Assembly (NCBI GenBank): GCA_002385985.1
Contig: DGEO01000013.1
Coordinates: forward strand, 17,930-81,929
Source: Anaerolineaceae bacterium UBA3924
Lineage (GTDB): Bacteria; Chloroflexota; Anaerolineae; Anaerolineales; Anaerolineaceae
Reading direction: 5' to 3'
DNA: 64,000 nucleotides
The notes beneath the pieces are model-generated. The model was not told the origin of the DNA and searched no databases. It saw nothing but the letters and a program-made list of their open reading frames with translations. Below, piece by piece: positions 25,290 through 33,736 of the stretch; positions within the stretch are counted from its first letter, which is position 1; every line of letters starts with the position of its first letter. The position numbers and the translations under genes are program-made.

Positions 25290-25709
25290 ATGATAGGGGT
25301 AGTTCTTGCTGCTCATGGTCCTTTGCCTGACGCGCTATTAACCTCCGTGGGGATGATTATCGGGGATCTGGAACAGGTTGCCACTGTATCTTTGATGCCC
25401 GGCGACAGCCTGGAAGGGCTGGTCGATCGGATCCGCGAAGAGGTCAAGAAGGTTGACACGGGTTCCGGGGTTTTGATTTGCCTGGATTTGTTTGGCGGAA
25501 CGCCGTCCAATGCCTCCGCGCTGCTCACCCAGGAAAATGACAAGTTGTACGCTGTTTCTGGCGTCAATCTGCCCATGCTGGTGGAAATGTTGATGGCGCG
25601 TCAGACAGAAGAAGATGTCAGGGAACTGGCAAAACTGGCCACTTCTGCCGGACAGATGGGTGTGGTGAACATTGTTGATGCGTTCAACCAGTATCGTCAG
25701 CAATCCTAA
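25290..25709 (+). CDS. PTS system mannose-family EIIA component
   Basis: 139 residues. 'MIGVVLAAHGPLPDALL' places the phosphoryl-accepting His9, and 'VLICLDLFGGTPSNASALL' plus 'SGVNLPMLVEMLM' are typical of the IIA-Man fold. It takes phosphate from HPr (33451) and passes it to IIB, the next gene. It is a separate cytoplasmic protein here, not fused to IIB as in E. coli ManX. It lies 19 bases after a strong hairpin and 20 bases before the IIB gene. Confidence 0.94.
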   Translation: MIGVVLAAHGPLPDALLTSVGMIIGDLEQVATVSLMPGDSLEGLVDRIREEVKKVDTGSGVLICLDLFGGTPSNASALLTQENDKLYAVSGVNLPMLVEMLMARQTEEDVRELAKLATSAGQMGVVNIVDAFNQYRQQS

Positions 25710-25729
25710 TCATCAATGAGGAGAAGTGC

Positions 25730-26233
25730 ATGTCCACTATAGTTATGAATCGCGTTGATGACCGCTTGATCCATGGTCAGGTCATTACCGGCTGGAGCAA
25801 ACTGCGCAATGCGACAGCGATCTGGATCGTTGATGATCAGGTTGCTGCGACGCCGATGATGCTTGACATTTTCCGGTTCGCCGCCCCTCCTGGAATCAAG
25901 CTGGAGGCGATGACAGTGGATCAGGCCAGTGAACGGCTGCAGAATCTGGATAAGGGTAACGACCGCATCATGCTGTTGGCGAAATATCCGGCGACCTTCC
26001 TGCGGTTGGTGGAAAAAGGATACAAGCCGGAGGATATCAACTTCGGCGCGATGGCCCACAAGCCTGGCTCCAGGACAGTGGCCCCCAATGCGGATCTATC
26101 CCCGCAGGAAATTGAAGACACCGAGAAGCTGTTCAAAATGGGAATCCGGATCTGGATTCAGCTGGTTCCCTTTGGCGGGCAGCAGGTGGTCGAGTGGGCG
26201 AACGCACGCAAGAAGCTTGGGTTGGATAACTAG
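25730..26233 (+). CDS. PTS system mannose-family EIIB component
   Basis: 167 residues, the standard length. 'MNRVDDRLIHGQV' contains the phosphorylated His15; 'IWIVDDQVAATPMMLDIFRFAAPPGIKLE' follows the family. It phosphorylates the sugar arriving through IIC/IID. A GGAGAAG site precedes the ATG. It is the last gene of the EII operon and is followed by a terminator-like structure, although sugar genes continue in the same direction. Confidence 0.95.
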   Translation: MSTIVMNRVDDRLIHGQVITGWSKLRNATAIWIVDDQVAATPMMLDIFRFAAPPGIKLEAMTVDQASERLQNLDKGNDRIMLLAKYPATFLRLVEKGYKPEDINFGAMAHKPGSRTVAPNADLSPQEIEDTEKLFKMGIRIWIQLVPFGGQQVVEWANARKKLGLDN

Positions 26234-26273
26234 CGATTAACTGGTCAGGACCTCTCCTAAAACTGACCTTGCC

Positions 26274-26345
26274 AGGCTTTGCCGGGCTGAGGATGCCAGT
26301 CCTCGCCAGTGGGCAGCAACCCATCAGCGGCAAAGCCTTTTTTAT
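26274..26345 (+). terminator. Branched terminator or attenuator after the EII genes
   Basis: AGGCTTTGCCG (26274-26284) pairs with 26328-26338, directly followed by six T. The 43-base interior folds further (GAGGA/TCCTC). It separates the EII genes from the downstream sugar genes. Confidence 0.75.
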
Positions 26346-26365
26346 AGCCCGCAGCAGCCTTCATC

Positions 26366-26371
26366 TATAAT
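26366..26371 (+). promoter_or_regulatory. Candidate -10 element for the downstream sugar operon
   Basis: TATAAT lies 38 bases before the Gfo/Idh start and just after the terminator, which is where a second promoter would be needed. No clear -35 is visible. Confidence 0.4.
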
Positions 26372-26403
26372 GAATTAATGAAGGAAGGAGGATTGAAAGG
26401 CAG

Positions 26404-27507
26404 GTGACCGGTCAGGATCGATTTCGGTTGGGCATTATCGGCTTTGGAATCGGCAAGATCTACGCCGCTTCTTTCCTGAATGTCAAAACCTACTATCCCA
26501 GACTCCCCGCTGTGGAGCTGGTGGGGATTGCGACCAGCAGTGAAGCCAGCGCCCGGGCAGCCGTGGAGCACTTCGGCTTCCCCTTCGCGACGACAGACTA
26601 CCGCGAGCTGCTGCAGCGGGATGATATTGACGGCCTGGTCATCGCGCCGCCCAATTACCTGCACTATCCCATGCTGCTGGACGCGCTGCAGACCGACAAG
26701 GCCATCTATATTGACAAGCCCCTGACCAACACGCTGGAAGAGGCGCGTGAGGTGGTGCGGCTGGCCCGCGAGCGCGGCCGAAACGCGCAGATGATCTTTG
26801 AGATGCGCTTCAACCCGGCGCTGCAGTATGCCCGTGAACTAATCCAATCGGGCCGGCTGGGCCAGCTCTACACCTTCCGGGCCAGATATTACCGCTCCAG
26901 CTACACGGATCCGAACAAGAGCCTGCGCTGGAAGGCTTCTGCGGAGAAAAGCGGCACCGGTGTGCTGGGCGATCTGGGTGCGCATGTGATCGACCTGGTG
27001 AGCTGGCTGGTTGGGCAGCCGGAAGAAGTGTGCGCGCAGCTGCGCACATTTATCCCACAGCGCCCGCAGGGACCGGTCGAGACGGATGACCATTTCATCC
27101 TGCAGGCCAATCTGCCCGGAGGGGTGTTCGGCACCATTGAAGCCGGCCGCCTGATCACCGGCGCCCAGAACGGCATCCAGGTTGAGGTATACGGCTCAGA
27201 AGGCTCACTGCGCTGGGATCTGGAAGATCCCAACCACCTGTATCTGGCGGACCGGCGCATGCCTGAGGCCGAGCGAGGATGGCTGAAGATCCCCACCATG
27301 CAGCGCTACCCTGACGCAGCGCTTCCGGGGGGAGACGTCCCTGCCGGAATGGTGCGTTTCCATATCGCCAGCGCTGCGGCGTTCATCCGCAGCACGGTGG
27401 AAGGACAGCCCTACGAACCGGACCTGATCCAGGGGCTGCGCGTGCAGGAGGTAATCGACGCGGCCTGCCGGTCGGCGGCGGAAAAAGCCTGGGCCAGGGT
27501 CGGCTAG
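26404..27507 (+). CDS. Gfo/Idh/MocA-family oxidoreductase
   Basis: 367 residues with a GTG start; an AGGAAGGAGG site lies upstream at slightly long spacing. The Rossmann fold starts with 'RLGIIGFGIGKIYA'. 'YIDKPLTNTLEEAREVV' is the substrate-site EKP-type motif with D in place of E, and 'GDLGAHVIDL' carries the conserved histidine. It is probably an NAD(P)-dependent sugar or polyol dehydrogenase acting after PTS uptake or on a side branch. It is the first gene of a long rightward run of sugar genes. Confidence 0.9.
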   Translation: MTGQDRFRLGIIGFGIGKIYAASFLNVKTYYPRLPAVELVGIATSSEASARAAVEHFGFPFATTDYRELLQRDDIDGLVIAPPNYLHYPMLLDALQTDKAIYIDKPLTNTLEEAREVVRLARERGRNAQMIFEMRFNPALQYARELIQSGRLGQLYTFRARYYRSSYTDPNKSLRWKASAEKSGTGVLGDLGAHVIDLVSWLVGQPEEVCAQLRTFIPQRPQGPVETDDHFILQANLPGGVFGTIEAGRLITGAQNGIQVEVYGSEGSLRWDLEDPNHLYLADRRMPEAERGWLKIPTMQRYPDAALPGGDVPAGMVRFHIASAAAFIRSTVEGQPYEPDLIQGLRVQEVIDAACRSAAEKAWARVG

Positions 27508-27548
27508 CCAGTGAGGTCGAAGATCACATCCCAACAGGAAGACTATTG

Positions 27549-28358
27549 ATGTATCGATTAGTCGCATTAGATGTAGACGGCACTCTGGTGGATTCGAAGG
27601 GTGTCATCACCCCGACAGTCCGCCAGGCGCTGGAAGAAACGATAGATAACGGTGTGGAAGTAGTGATCATTTCCGGACGGAATGCCGAAGGCGTCAGCCT
27701 GATCATCAACCAGATCGGGCGCGACCTGTGGTATGTCAGCTCCGGCGGGGCCATGACCGGCCGGCTGGGCACCAACGAGATCATCCGCCAGGCATTCATC
27801 GACCAGGCCACCATGCGGACCATCATCGAGCTGGCCCGCGAGGCTGGCGCCGGCATCTTTGTGGAGCTTCCCAGAAAGCTGTACTGGGAAGGCGATGAAC
27901 GGTACCTGACCTGGCTGACCAGCATCGAGGGCGTCAACATCTGCAAGATGGAGGATATTCTCCAGGATATCCATTCGGAACCGCTGAAAATGACGCTGGT
28001 CATGGAACGCGAGCCGCTGCTGGACCTGGAAAAGAAAATCAACGAGCTGCAGCTGGACCTGCATATCACTTACTCCTCGCCGGTGTACATGGAAATCACC
28101 CCGGCGGGGGTGAATAAAGGGGTGGCGGTTCAGCACATGGCCAGTTACCTGAACATTCCGATGAGCCAGGTGATGGCCGTCGGGGATGGGGAAAACGATA
28201 TCCCCATGATCAAAGTGGCCGGTCTGGGCGTGGCGATGGGCAACGCTCCTCAGGTGGTCAAGGACGCCGCGGATCTAGTCGTGCCGACCAATGATGAGGA
28301 TGGACTGGTGAAAGCGCTGCAGCTGGCGAACGGAAAGGCGGTTCAATGGAAAGGCTGA
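27549..28358 (+). CDS. Cof-type HAD phosphatase (first of tandem pair)
   Basis: 269 residues from ATG 27549. HAD motif I is 'LVALDVDGTLVDSKG', motif II 'VIISGRN', and the late motifs are 'GVNKGVAVQHMASYL' and 'VGDGENDIPMIKVAGLGVAMGNAP'. The Cof-type cap domain lies between. It would dephosphorylate a sugar phosphate or similar metabolite. It overlaps the next HAD gene by 13 bases, and the two are clearly related, so a tandem duplication is likely. Confidence 0.92.
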   Translation: MYRLVALDVDGTLVDSKGVITPTVRQALEETIDNGVEVVIISGRNAEGVSLIINQIGRDLWYVSSGGAMTGRLGTNEIIRQAFIDQATMRTIIELAREAGAGIFVELPRKLYWEGDERYLTWLTSIEGVNICKMEDILQDIHSEPLKMTLVMEREPLLDLEKKINELQLDLHITYSSPVYMEITPAGVNKGVAVQHMASYLNIPMSQVMAVGDGENDIPMIKVAGLGVAMGNAPQVVKDAADLVVPTNDEDGLVKALQLANGKAVQWKG

Positions 28359-29173
28359 ATAACATCCAGCTGATCGGAACCGACCTGGACGGGACGCTGC
28401 TGAACAAAGCCGGCACGATGCACCCGGCCACCGCGCAGGCGCTTCGTGATGCGGCTGAAGCCGGCATTCATATCGTCCCGGCCTCGGCCCGGCCGCCGTT
28501 TGGAATTGAATACGCGCTGAAGGAAGCGCTCGTTTTCGATTTCATTATTGCCTACAACGGTACCTACATCGTCGATCGAACCAGCAGGAAGGTGCTGCTG
28601 GATCTAAGGATTGACGAGGAGAAGCTGGAAGAACTCCTCAGCCTGGTCCGGCGGTTCAACCTGTACACCGGTTTTTACGTGGGGGATGACTACTTCGCTG
28701 AAATCGACGGCGCATCGGCCGCGTCTGAGGCCTACTATCTGGGCCGCCCGCCAAAGATCCTGCCCAGCCTGGACCCGCTGATTCGCCAGGGCGCAAACAA
28801 GCTGATTATCCTGGAGATGAAGGATTACGACCGGCTGGACGCCTTCGGCGAGGCCGCGCAGTCGCTGAACGGTCTGGAAATCGTGTACTCCTCCCGGCGA
28901 TCCATCGAAATTGTCCCGCAGGGTGTATCGAAAGGTACCGGCCTGCGGTTCTTGAGCGATATGCTCTCACTTTCGCCGGACCAGGTCATGGCGATAGGCG
29001 ATAACTTCAACGATGTCCCCATGTTTCAGTTCGCGGGGGTCTCAGTGGCGATGAAGAACGCCCCCGACGCAGTGAAGGAACAGACGGATTTCACGGTCAG
29101 GTCATCTGAAGAGGGCGGGGTGGCCGAAGCGATCAACCGCCTGCTGGAACAGCGGAGGATCCCGAAAGGATAA
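28346..29173 (+). CDS. Cof-type HAD phosphatase (second of tandem pair)
   Basis: 275 residues. 'LIGTDLDGTLLNKAGTM' is motif I. 'GVSKGTGLRFLSDML' and 'IGDNFNDVPMFQFAGVSVAMKNAPDAVK' are motifs III/IV; note GDNFND instead of the GDGEND of its neighbour. It starts inside the end of the preceding gene, so the two are translationally coupled. Two phosphatases beside a PTS could release sugars from phosphate or prevent toxic sugar-phosphate build-up. Confidence 0.92.
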   Translation: MERLNNIQLIGTDLDGTLLNKAGTMHPATAQALRDAAEAGIHIVPASARPPFGIEYALKEALVFDFIIAYNGTYIVDRTSRKVLLDLRIDEEKLEELLSLVRRFNLYTGFYVGDDYFAEIDGASAASEAYYLGRPPKILPSLDPLIRQGANKLIILEMKDYDRLDAFGEAAQSLNGLEIVYSSRRSIEIVPQGVSKGTGLRFLSDMLSLSPDQVMAIGDNFNDVPMFQFAGVSVAMKNAPDAVKEQTDFTVRSSEEGGVAEAINRLLEQRRIPKG

Positions 29174-29175
29174 GT

Positions 29176-30066
29176 ATGTTTCGCATTGGCGCGATCAACG
29201 ACGAATTAAGCCCGGATCTGGTGCGCGGGTTGGATCTGGCGTGTGAGCTGGGCGTAAAGGATATCGAAATCCATGCGGTCGGCGAGCAGAGCATCGAGGA
29301 GATTGACGACCGGACGGTAGAAGAGCTCCAACAACTGCTGGCTGAGCGAGGTTTGCGGGTGTGCAACGTATCCTCGACAGCCTTCCTGCGCTGTCACCTG
29401 AAGGACAGCCCGGAGGTCATCCAGTGGAAGGGATCATTCCGCACCACCTTTGGCAGCTACAAAGATCACCTGCGCTACCTGCAGCGTGCCCTGGATATTG
29501 CCAGGACGCTGGATGCACCCATGGTCCGGGTTTTCGCCTTCTGGCGGGAAGGGCCGACCACAGACCAGGTGTACGATCTGGCGGCGGAACGGCTGCAGCC
29601 GGCGGTTGACCTGGCGGAGAAGGCAGGCATTCCACTGGTCGTGGAAAACTGCCCGCACACCTATTTTGACTGGGGCAGCCGCGCCGTCCAACTGGTGGAG
29701 ATGGTTAATTCCCCATGGCTGAAACTGCTCTGGGACCCGTGCACAGGGGTGCGTTCCGGCGAAGAGGACATCCTGTCCGCCTACCCGAGGATCATTCGCC
29801 AGGTGGCGCATGTGCACGCCAAAGACCTGCGCTTTGAGCCGGAGAACGGGCGGCCGCACCGCTACGTGCCGATTGGAGAGGGTGTGGTGCCATGGGAGCA
29901 GATCCTCAGCCTGCTGGCAAAGGACGGCTATGAAGGCGCGGTCGCGCTGGAGACCCACCACCTGGCTCCGGATGGAACCAAAGAAACCGCGGCCCGGGCG
30001 ATGCACGCGGGCTTGAGCCGGATTGCTCAACGAATCAGCGTTGAAGCCAAAGGACAGAAGCCATGA
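29176..30066 (+). CDS. Sugar phosphate isomerase/epimerase (xylose isomerase-like TIM barrel)
   Basis: 296 residues. The AP-endonuclease-2/xylose-isomerase-like barrel is shown by 'IGAINDELSPDLVRGLDLACELGVKDIEIHAV' and the metal-site segments 'LVVENCPHTYFD', 'LLWDPCTGVRSGEED', 'VAHVHAKDLRF' and 'VALETHHL'. It starts 2 bases after the HAD stop and overlaps the amidohydrolase start by 4. It probably isomerises or epimerises a sugar or inositol-like compound, or acts as a 3-keto-glycoside lyase/isomerase partner of the Gfo/Idh protein; the latter is inference from family pairings. Confidence 0.88.
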   Translation: MFRIGAINDELSPDLVRGLDLACELGVKDIEIHAVGEQSIEEIDDRTVEELQQLLAERGLRVCNVSSTAFLRCHLKDSPEVIQWKGSFRTTFGSYKDHLRYLQRALDIARTLDAPMVRVFAFWREGPTTDQVYDLAAERLQPAVDLAEKAGIPLVVENCPHTYFDWGSRAVQLVEMVNSPWLKLLWDPCTGVRSGEEDILSAYPRIIRQVAHVHAKDLRFEPENGRPHRYVPIGEGVVPWEQILSLLAKDGYEGAVALETHHLAPDGTKETAARAMHAGLSRIAQRISVEAKGQKP

Positions 30067-30926
30067 TCGACATCCATACTCATCTATGGGACTGGAAGGA
30101 TACCCCGGCCTACATCGAGGAATACCTCACCTCCCGGGGATATTTTGGTGACAAAGACGGCGCGACTTTTTTTTCCACGAAGGCACTGCTGAATGCCATG
30201 GACGAGGCTCAGATCGAGACCAGCGTGGTCCATCCGCTGAGGTCTGAGAGCGTACAGTGGATCGTATCCAATGAGTTTATCGCCGATGTGGTGAAGGAAG
30301 CGCCCGACCGGCTGATCGGTTTTGCCGGCGTCACCCCGTATTCCACCGACGCGGTGCCCGAGCTGAAGCATGCCATCGAGGACCTTGGCCTGCGCGGGCT
30401 GAAGCTGCACCCGCCCATGCAGATGTTCAACCCCGGTGATGCGCTGAACTTCCCGGTGTACGAGCAGATGCAGTCCTACGGGCTGCCGATTCTGTTCCAC
30501 ACCGGCTCCGGACCCACCCAGATGTCAGACCGCTACTCGAATCCGCATTTGCTGGATGAGGTAGCGGTTCATTTTCCCAATCTGAAAATTATGATGGCAC
30601 ATGCCGGTCGGTTCTGGTACCAGGAAACCCTGACCATGATGCGGCGGCACCCCAACATCTATGTGGACATCTCCGCGACGGTGGGCAAGGCCACCGGTTA
30701 CGGGCTGCTCCTGTTCCTGCTGGTGGCGATGAAAGAGGTGGTCGGGAACGTTGACCGCGTGCTGTTTGCCTCGGATTATCCCTGGTACCAGCCGAAGCAG
30801 ATGCTGGACCTGCTGAAAGGCGCCCAGGAGGCATCGAAGGCGCTCCCGGAACCGCTGCATATCACCGATGAGGATATCCGCAAAATCACGGACACTAATG
30901 CTCGCAAGGTCCTAAATCTCAAGTAA
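30063..30926 (+). CDS. Amidohydrolase 2-type metal-dependent hydrolase
   Basis: 287 residues. 'MIDIHTHLWDW' supplies the H-x-H pair; 'LFHTGSG', 'MMAHAGRFWY' and 'LFASDYPW' supply the later His and Asp ligands of the amidohydrolase-related barrel. 'GLRGLKLHPPMQMF' is typical of the family that includes decarboxylases and lactone hydrolases. It overlaps the isomerase gene by 4 bases and precedes a SIS gene by 21. It may open a lactone or remove an acyl or carboxyl group from the sugar-derived intermediate. Confidence 0.88.
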   Translation: MIDIHTHLWDWKDTPAYIEEYLTSRGYFGDKDGATFFSTKALLNAMDEAQIETSVVHPLRSESVQWIVSNEFIADVVKEAPDRLIGFAGVTPYSTDAVPELKHAIEDLGLRGLKLHPPMQMFNPGDALNFPVYEQMQSYGLPILFHTGSGPTQMSDRYSNPHLLDEVAVHFPNLKIMMAHAGRFWYQETLTMMRRHPNIYVDISATVGKATGYGLLLFLLVAMKEVVGNVDRVLFASDYPWYQPKQMLDLLKGAQEASKALPEPLHITDEDIRKITDTNARKVLNLK

Positions 30927-30947
30927 CGAGGAAAGAAAGAAGGAATT

Positions 30948-31718
30948 ATGACTGCACAAAAGTTTTTGACGGCATTTGGCGATATCTTTGAACGCATCCA
31001 GTCAACGCAGATGGAAAACATCCACACCGCTGCCACCTGGGTGGCTGAGGCGATGGCGAAGGAACGGCTGGGCGTGCTGTTCGGCACCGGTCACTCCTTC
31101 ATCCCCACCATGGATATTTCCCCGCGCATCGGCAGCTACCCGGGCTGGCTGCCCATCCACGAGATTTCCACCTCCTACATCGCCCGCAACACCGGCGACA
31201 TGGGGCTGCGGCAGTCCCTGTTCCTGGAAAAGGTGGAAGGATTTGGCAAAGTGGTGCTGCAGAACTACGCCCTCACCCCGGACGATGTCATGATCGTGGT
31301 TTCCAACTCGGGTGTGAACACCATGGGTGTGGAAGTCGCCATGGAAGCAAAGAAGATGGGCCTGAAGACGGTGGGCGTGACTTCGCTGGTTCACTCCAAA
31401 GCCGGCACTTCGTATCACAGCAGCGGCAAGAAGCTCTTCGAGGTGGTTGATCTGGTGATCGACAACTGCGTGCCGGCAGGCGACGCGCTGGTGGACGTGG
31501 ACGGCTTCCCCGCCAAAGTCGGGGCGTCTTCGACCATCGCAGGGTGCATCATTCTGCAGGCGCTGGCTTCGGAAACCGCCAGCCTGCTGGCTCAGAAGGG
31601 TATCGTGCGGCCTGTGTTCCCCTCGCACAACGACAAGCTGTCGGAAGAAGAAAACCACAAGATGATCGACCGCTGGTACGAAGAGGATTCCAAGCTGTTG
31701 AAGAAAGCGCTGCGGTAG
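30948..31718 (+). CDS. SIS-domain sugar isomerase-like protein (paralog 2)
   Basis: 256 residues. 'GVLFGTGHSFIPTMD', 'MIVVSNSGVNTMGVEVAMEAKKMG' and 'YHSSGKKLFEVVDLVIDNCVPAGDA' align with the SIS proteins at 17375 and 35454, and the N-terminal 'FERIQSTQMENI' matches 'LERIRSTQMDAI' of paralog 1. It most likely acts on a phosphosugar in the same pathway. The three are diverged, so different substrates or a hetero-oligomer are possible. Confidence 0.87.
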   Translation: MTAQKFLTAFGDIFERIQSTQMENIHTAATWVAEAMAKERLGVLFGTGHSFIPTMDISPRIGSYPGWLPIHEISTSYIARNTGDMGLRQSLFLEKVEGFGKVVLQNYALTPDDVMIVVSNSGVNTMGVEVAMEAKKMGLKTVGVTSLVHSKAGTSYHSSGKKLFEVVDLVIDNCVPAGDALVDVDGFPAKVGASSTIAGCIILQALASETASLLAQKGIVRPVFPSHNDKLSEEENHKMIDRWYEEDSKLLKKALR

Positions 31719-31865
31719 ACCCTGACACGACCTGGCCGAAGAGGTCATGGCGGATATCACGATTATTGAGTGGTACAGAAAAATCCTACAGCGCATGCAG
31801 GATGCGAAGTGCGCGGAGGATGCGCGCAGGCAATAGAAAGCTTTACGCTAGAACGGAAGGTTCTC

Positions 31866-32207
31866 ATGTTTCGGAAATCCAGTCCGAAGTCCCCTCAGGA
31901 ATTGTTCATGAACCGCAAGGAGACCTCTTTGTGGTTGGGGCGGGCAATGTCGACGAATGAGGTTACACTGCGGACCGTTCAGCAGATGCTGACCATCATT
32001 GCGTATCAGCAGCAGGTGATTCAGGCGCTGTTCGAGAAGACTATCTCGGAGAACGATGCGCGCCAGGCCGGCCCGCCGCTCTCCGAACTGGAAGAAGGGT
32101 CCACCGAACAGGTGCTTAAGAAGATCGCCGATATCCAGGAGCAGCTGAAACCGGTCCTGGAAGCGGTGGACCAGGCCTGTTCAACACTGGAGAACGAGAT
32201 CAAGTGA
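31866..32207 (+). CDS. Small hypothetical protein with coiled-coil-like C-terminus
   Basis: 113 residues from the ATG at 31866, chosen for the GGAAGG site 6 bases upstream; in-frame codons run further up to 31770. I recognise no family. Residues 30 to 113 are helical and amphipathic ('RTVQQMLTIIAYQQQVIQALFEKTI', then 'VLKKIADIQEQLKPVLEAVDQACSTLENEI'), suggesting a short coiled coil. It lies 6 bases before the double-SIS gene, so it is coexpressed with it and could be a small partner protein. The 147 bases before it hold only weak hairpins. Confidence 0.6.
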   Translation: MFRKSSPKSPQELFMNRKETSLWLGRAMSTNEVTLRTVQQMLTIIAYQQQVIQALFEKTISENDARQAGPPLSELEEGSTEQVLKKIADIQEQLKPVLEAVDQACSTLENEIK

Positions 32208-32213
32208 GCAGAG

Positions 32214-33419
32214 ATGACTGAGAAAGACATACGCGAAAGCACACTATCCTTCAATTACGAGGAGGAGGTGTACGAAAACGCGGCTGAAATGCCGGTGATG
32301 TACCGCAGCCTGGGGCTTGAGCCGCGCCATTCGCACCCCTTCTGGATCTACGAAGCCATCCAGCGGCAGCCGGAGCTGGTGGAGGAATCACTGCGCATCC
32401 TCCAGGAGCCTGTGCGGCAGATGGCCCGGGCTTATGTGGAGCGGGGCTGCAGCCAGATTCTGCTGACCGGCATCGGGGCGTCCTTCCATCTGGGCGTGTC
32501 GGGCACGCACCTGCTGGGAGAGATCGCCGGCATCCCGGCTGCGTATGTGGAAAGCTCGGAAGCGCTCTTCTCGAAGGTGGCATACGCGTACGAGAAGACC
32601 ATGGTCATCGGGCTGTCAGCGTCGGGGAACTCGAAAGAAACGGTGGAGCATGTGCGCGAAGCCAGGAAAGAAGGCGCGCTCGTGGCCTCGTTCGTCAACC
32701 TGAACGGCACCCGGCTGGTGGAGGAGAGCGAAATCACCGGCGTGGCGGCTGGCGGCTACGGCTTTGTGTGGGATTACACCACCCGTCTGGCAGGCATTGC
32801 CATGCTGGCGATCGAACTGGCCCGCGTGACCGGTCGAGACAGCCAGCAGATCGCGCGCTATGAGAGCGAACTCCAGAAAGTGCCAGAGCTGATGCGCCAG
32901 ACGCTGGACGCCATCGACGAGCGCTGCCAGCTGATCGGCGAGCAGATGGCAGCTTCCCGCGCTGCTGTGATTCCGGCTTCGGGGCACCTGCTGCCGGTGG
33001 GCTGGGAGTTCGCGCTGCGCTGCGAAGAAATGGCGCATTTCCCGGCCAAGGGACGCCCGATCGTGGACTTCCTGCACGGAGGCGTGGGCTACCTGGCTGA
33101 GGACATCAGCACGGTCATCCTGGCAGGAGAGGCCACACGGGAGTATGTAAAGCGGGTTGCGCTGGTGGCCCGGGAGATCCGCTCGCCGGCATTCGCGGTG
33201 GTGCGCCAGGACGACCGGGAGGTCTCACCCCTGGTCGACTGGACTGTGCGCCTGCCGGCCGTCGAACCGGCCTTTGAGCCGTTCCTGTTCCTGCTCCCGG
33301 CTCAGGTGATCCCTTACTATATCGAACTGGCCCAGGGCGGCAACCCTGACGCGCAGCGGACCGATCAGCCGCGCTATGCCCGGGCTTTCAATGTCGCCTA
33401 TCCACCCAAATCGCATTAA
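32214..33419 (+). CDS. Double-SIS-domain sugar isomerase / deglycase-like protein
   Basis: 401 residues with two SIS domains, like the isomerase half of GlmS, AgaS and the fructoselysine/glucoselysine-6-phosphate deglycases. Domain 1 (about 65-215) has 'LLTGIGASFHLGVSG' and 'VIGLSASGNSKETVEHV'. Domain 2 (about 240-390) has 'VIPASGHLLPVGWEFALRCEEMAHFPAKG'; the conserved glutamate there is the likely catalytic base. There is no glutaminase domain, so it would isomerise, deaminate or deglycate and not aminate. Mannose-family PTS plus a double-SIS protein is the arrangement known for glycated amino acids, so such a conjugate is a reasonable substrate guess. Confidence 0.87.
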   Translation: MTEKDIRESTLSFNYEEEVYENAAEMPVMYRSLGLEPRHSHPFWIYEAIQRQPELVEESLRILQEPVRQMARAYVERGCSQILLTGIGASFHLGVSGTHLLGEIAGIPAAYVESSEALFSKVAYAYEKTMVIGLSASGNSKETVEHVREARKEGALVASFVNLNGTRLVEESEITGVAAGGYGFVWDYTTRLAGIAMLAIELARVTGRDSQQIARYESELQKVPELMRQTLDAIDERCQLIGEQMAASRAAVIPASGHLLPVGWEFALRCEEMAHFPAKGRPIVDFLHGGVGYLAEDISTVILAGEATREYVKRVALVAREIRSPAFAVVRQDDREVSPLVDWTVRLPAVEPAFEPFLFLLPAQVIPYYIELAQGGNPDAQRTDQPRYARAFNVAYPPKSH

Positions 33420-33450
33420 ACGAACCAGAAAAACCAGAAAGGATTGAAAG

Positions 33451-33726
33451 ATGGCTGCATCCATTAACGTTACAGTCAAAAACGAAGTCGGCCTGCACGC
33501 CCGCCCGGCAGCAATGTTTGTCAAGAAAGCGTCCTCCTTTAAGAGTAAGGTGATGGTTGAAAATGTGACCCGGGCCACAGCCCCGGTCAATGCCAAGAGT
33601 ATTCTCAGCGTGCTGTCCATTGGCGTGCTGAAGGATCATGAAATCCGCATCCAGGCGGAGGGCGAGGACGAGGAATCCGCGATCAAGTCGCTTGTTGAAC
33701 TGATCGAAAGCGACTTCGGTGAGTAG
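33451..33726 (+). CDS. ptsH: Phosphocarrier protein HPr
   Basis: 91 residues. 'VGLHARPAAMFVKKASSF' contains the phosphorylated His16; 'APVNAKSILSVLSIGV' contains Ser50, equivalent to the regulatory Ser46 of Firmicutes HPr. No HPr kinase is encoded in the window, so regulation through that serine cannot be judged. A AAAGGATTGAAAG site precedes the ATG. It carries phosphate from EI, the next gene, to the IIA protein at 25290. Confidence 0.96.
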   Translation: MAASINVTVKNEVGLHARPAAMFVKKASSFKSKVMVENVTRATAPVNAKSILSVLSIGVLKDHEIRIQAEGEDEESAIKSLVELIESDFGE

Positions 33727-33736
33727 GGGGGCGGTG

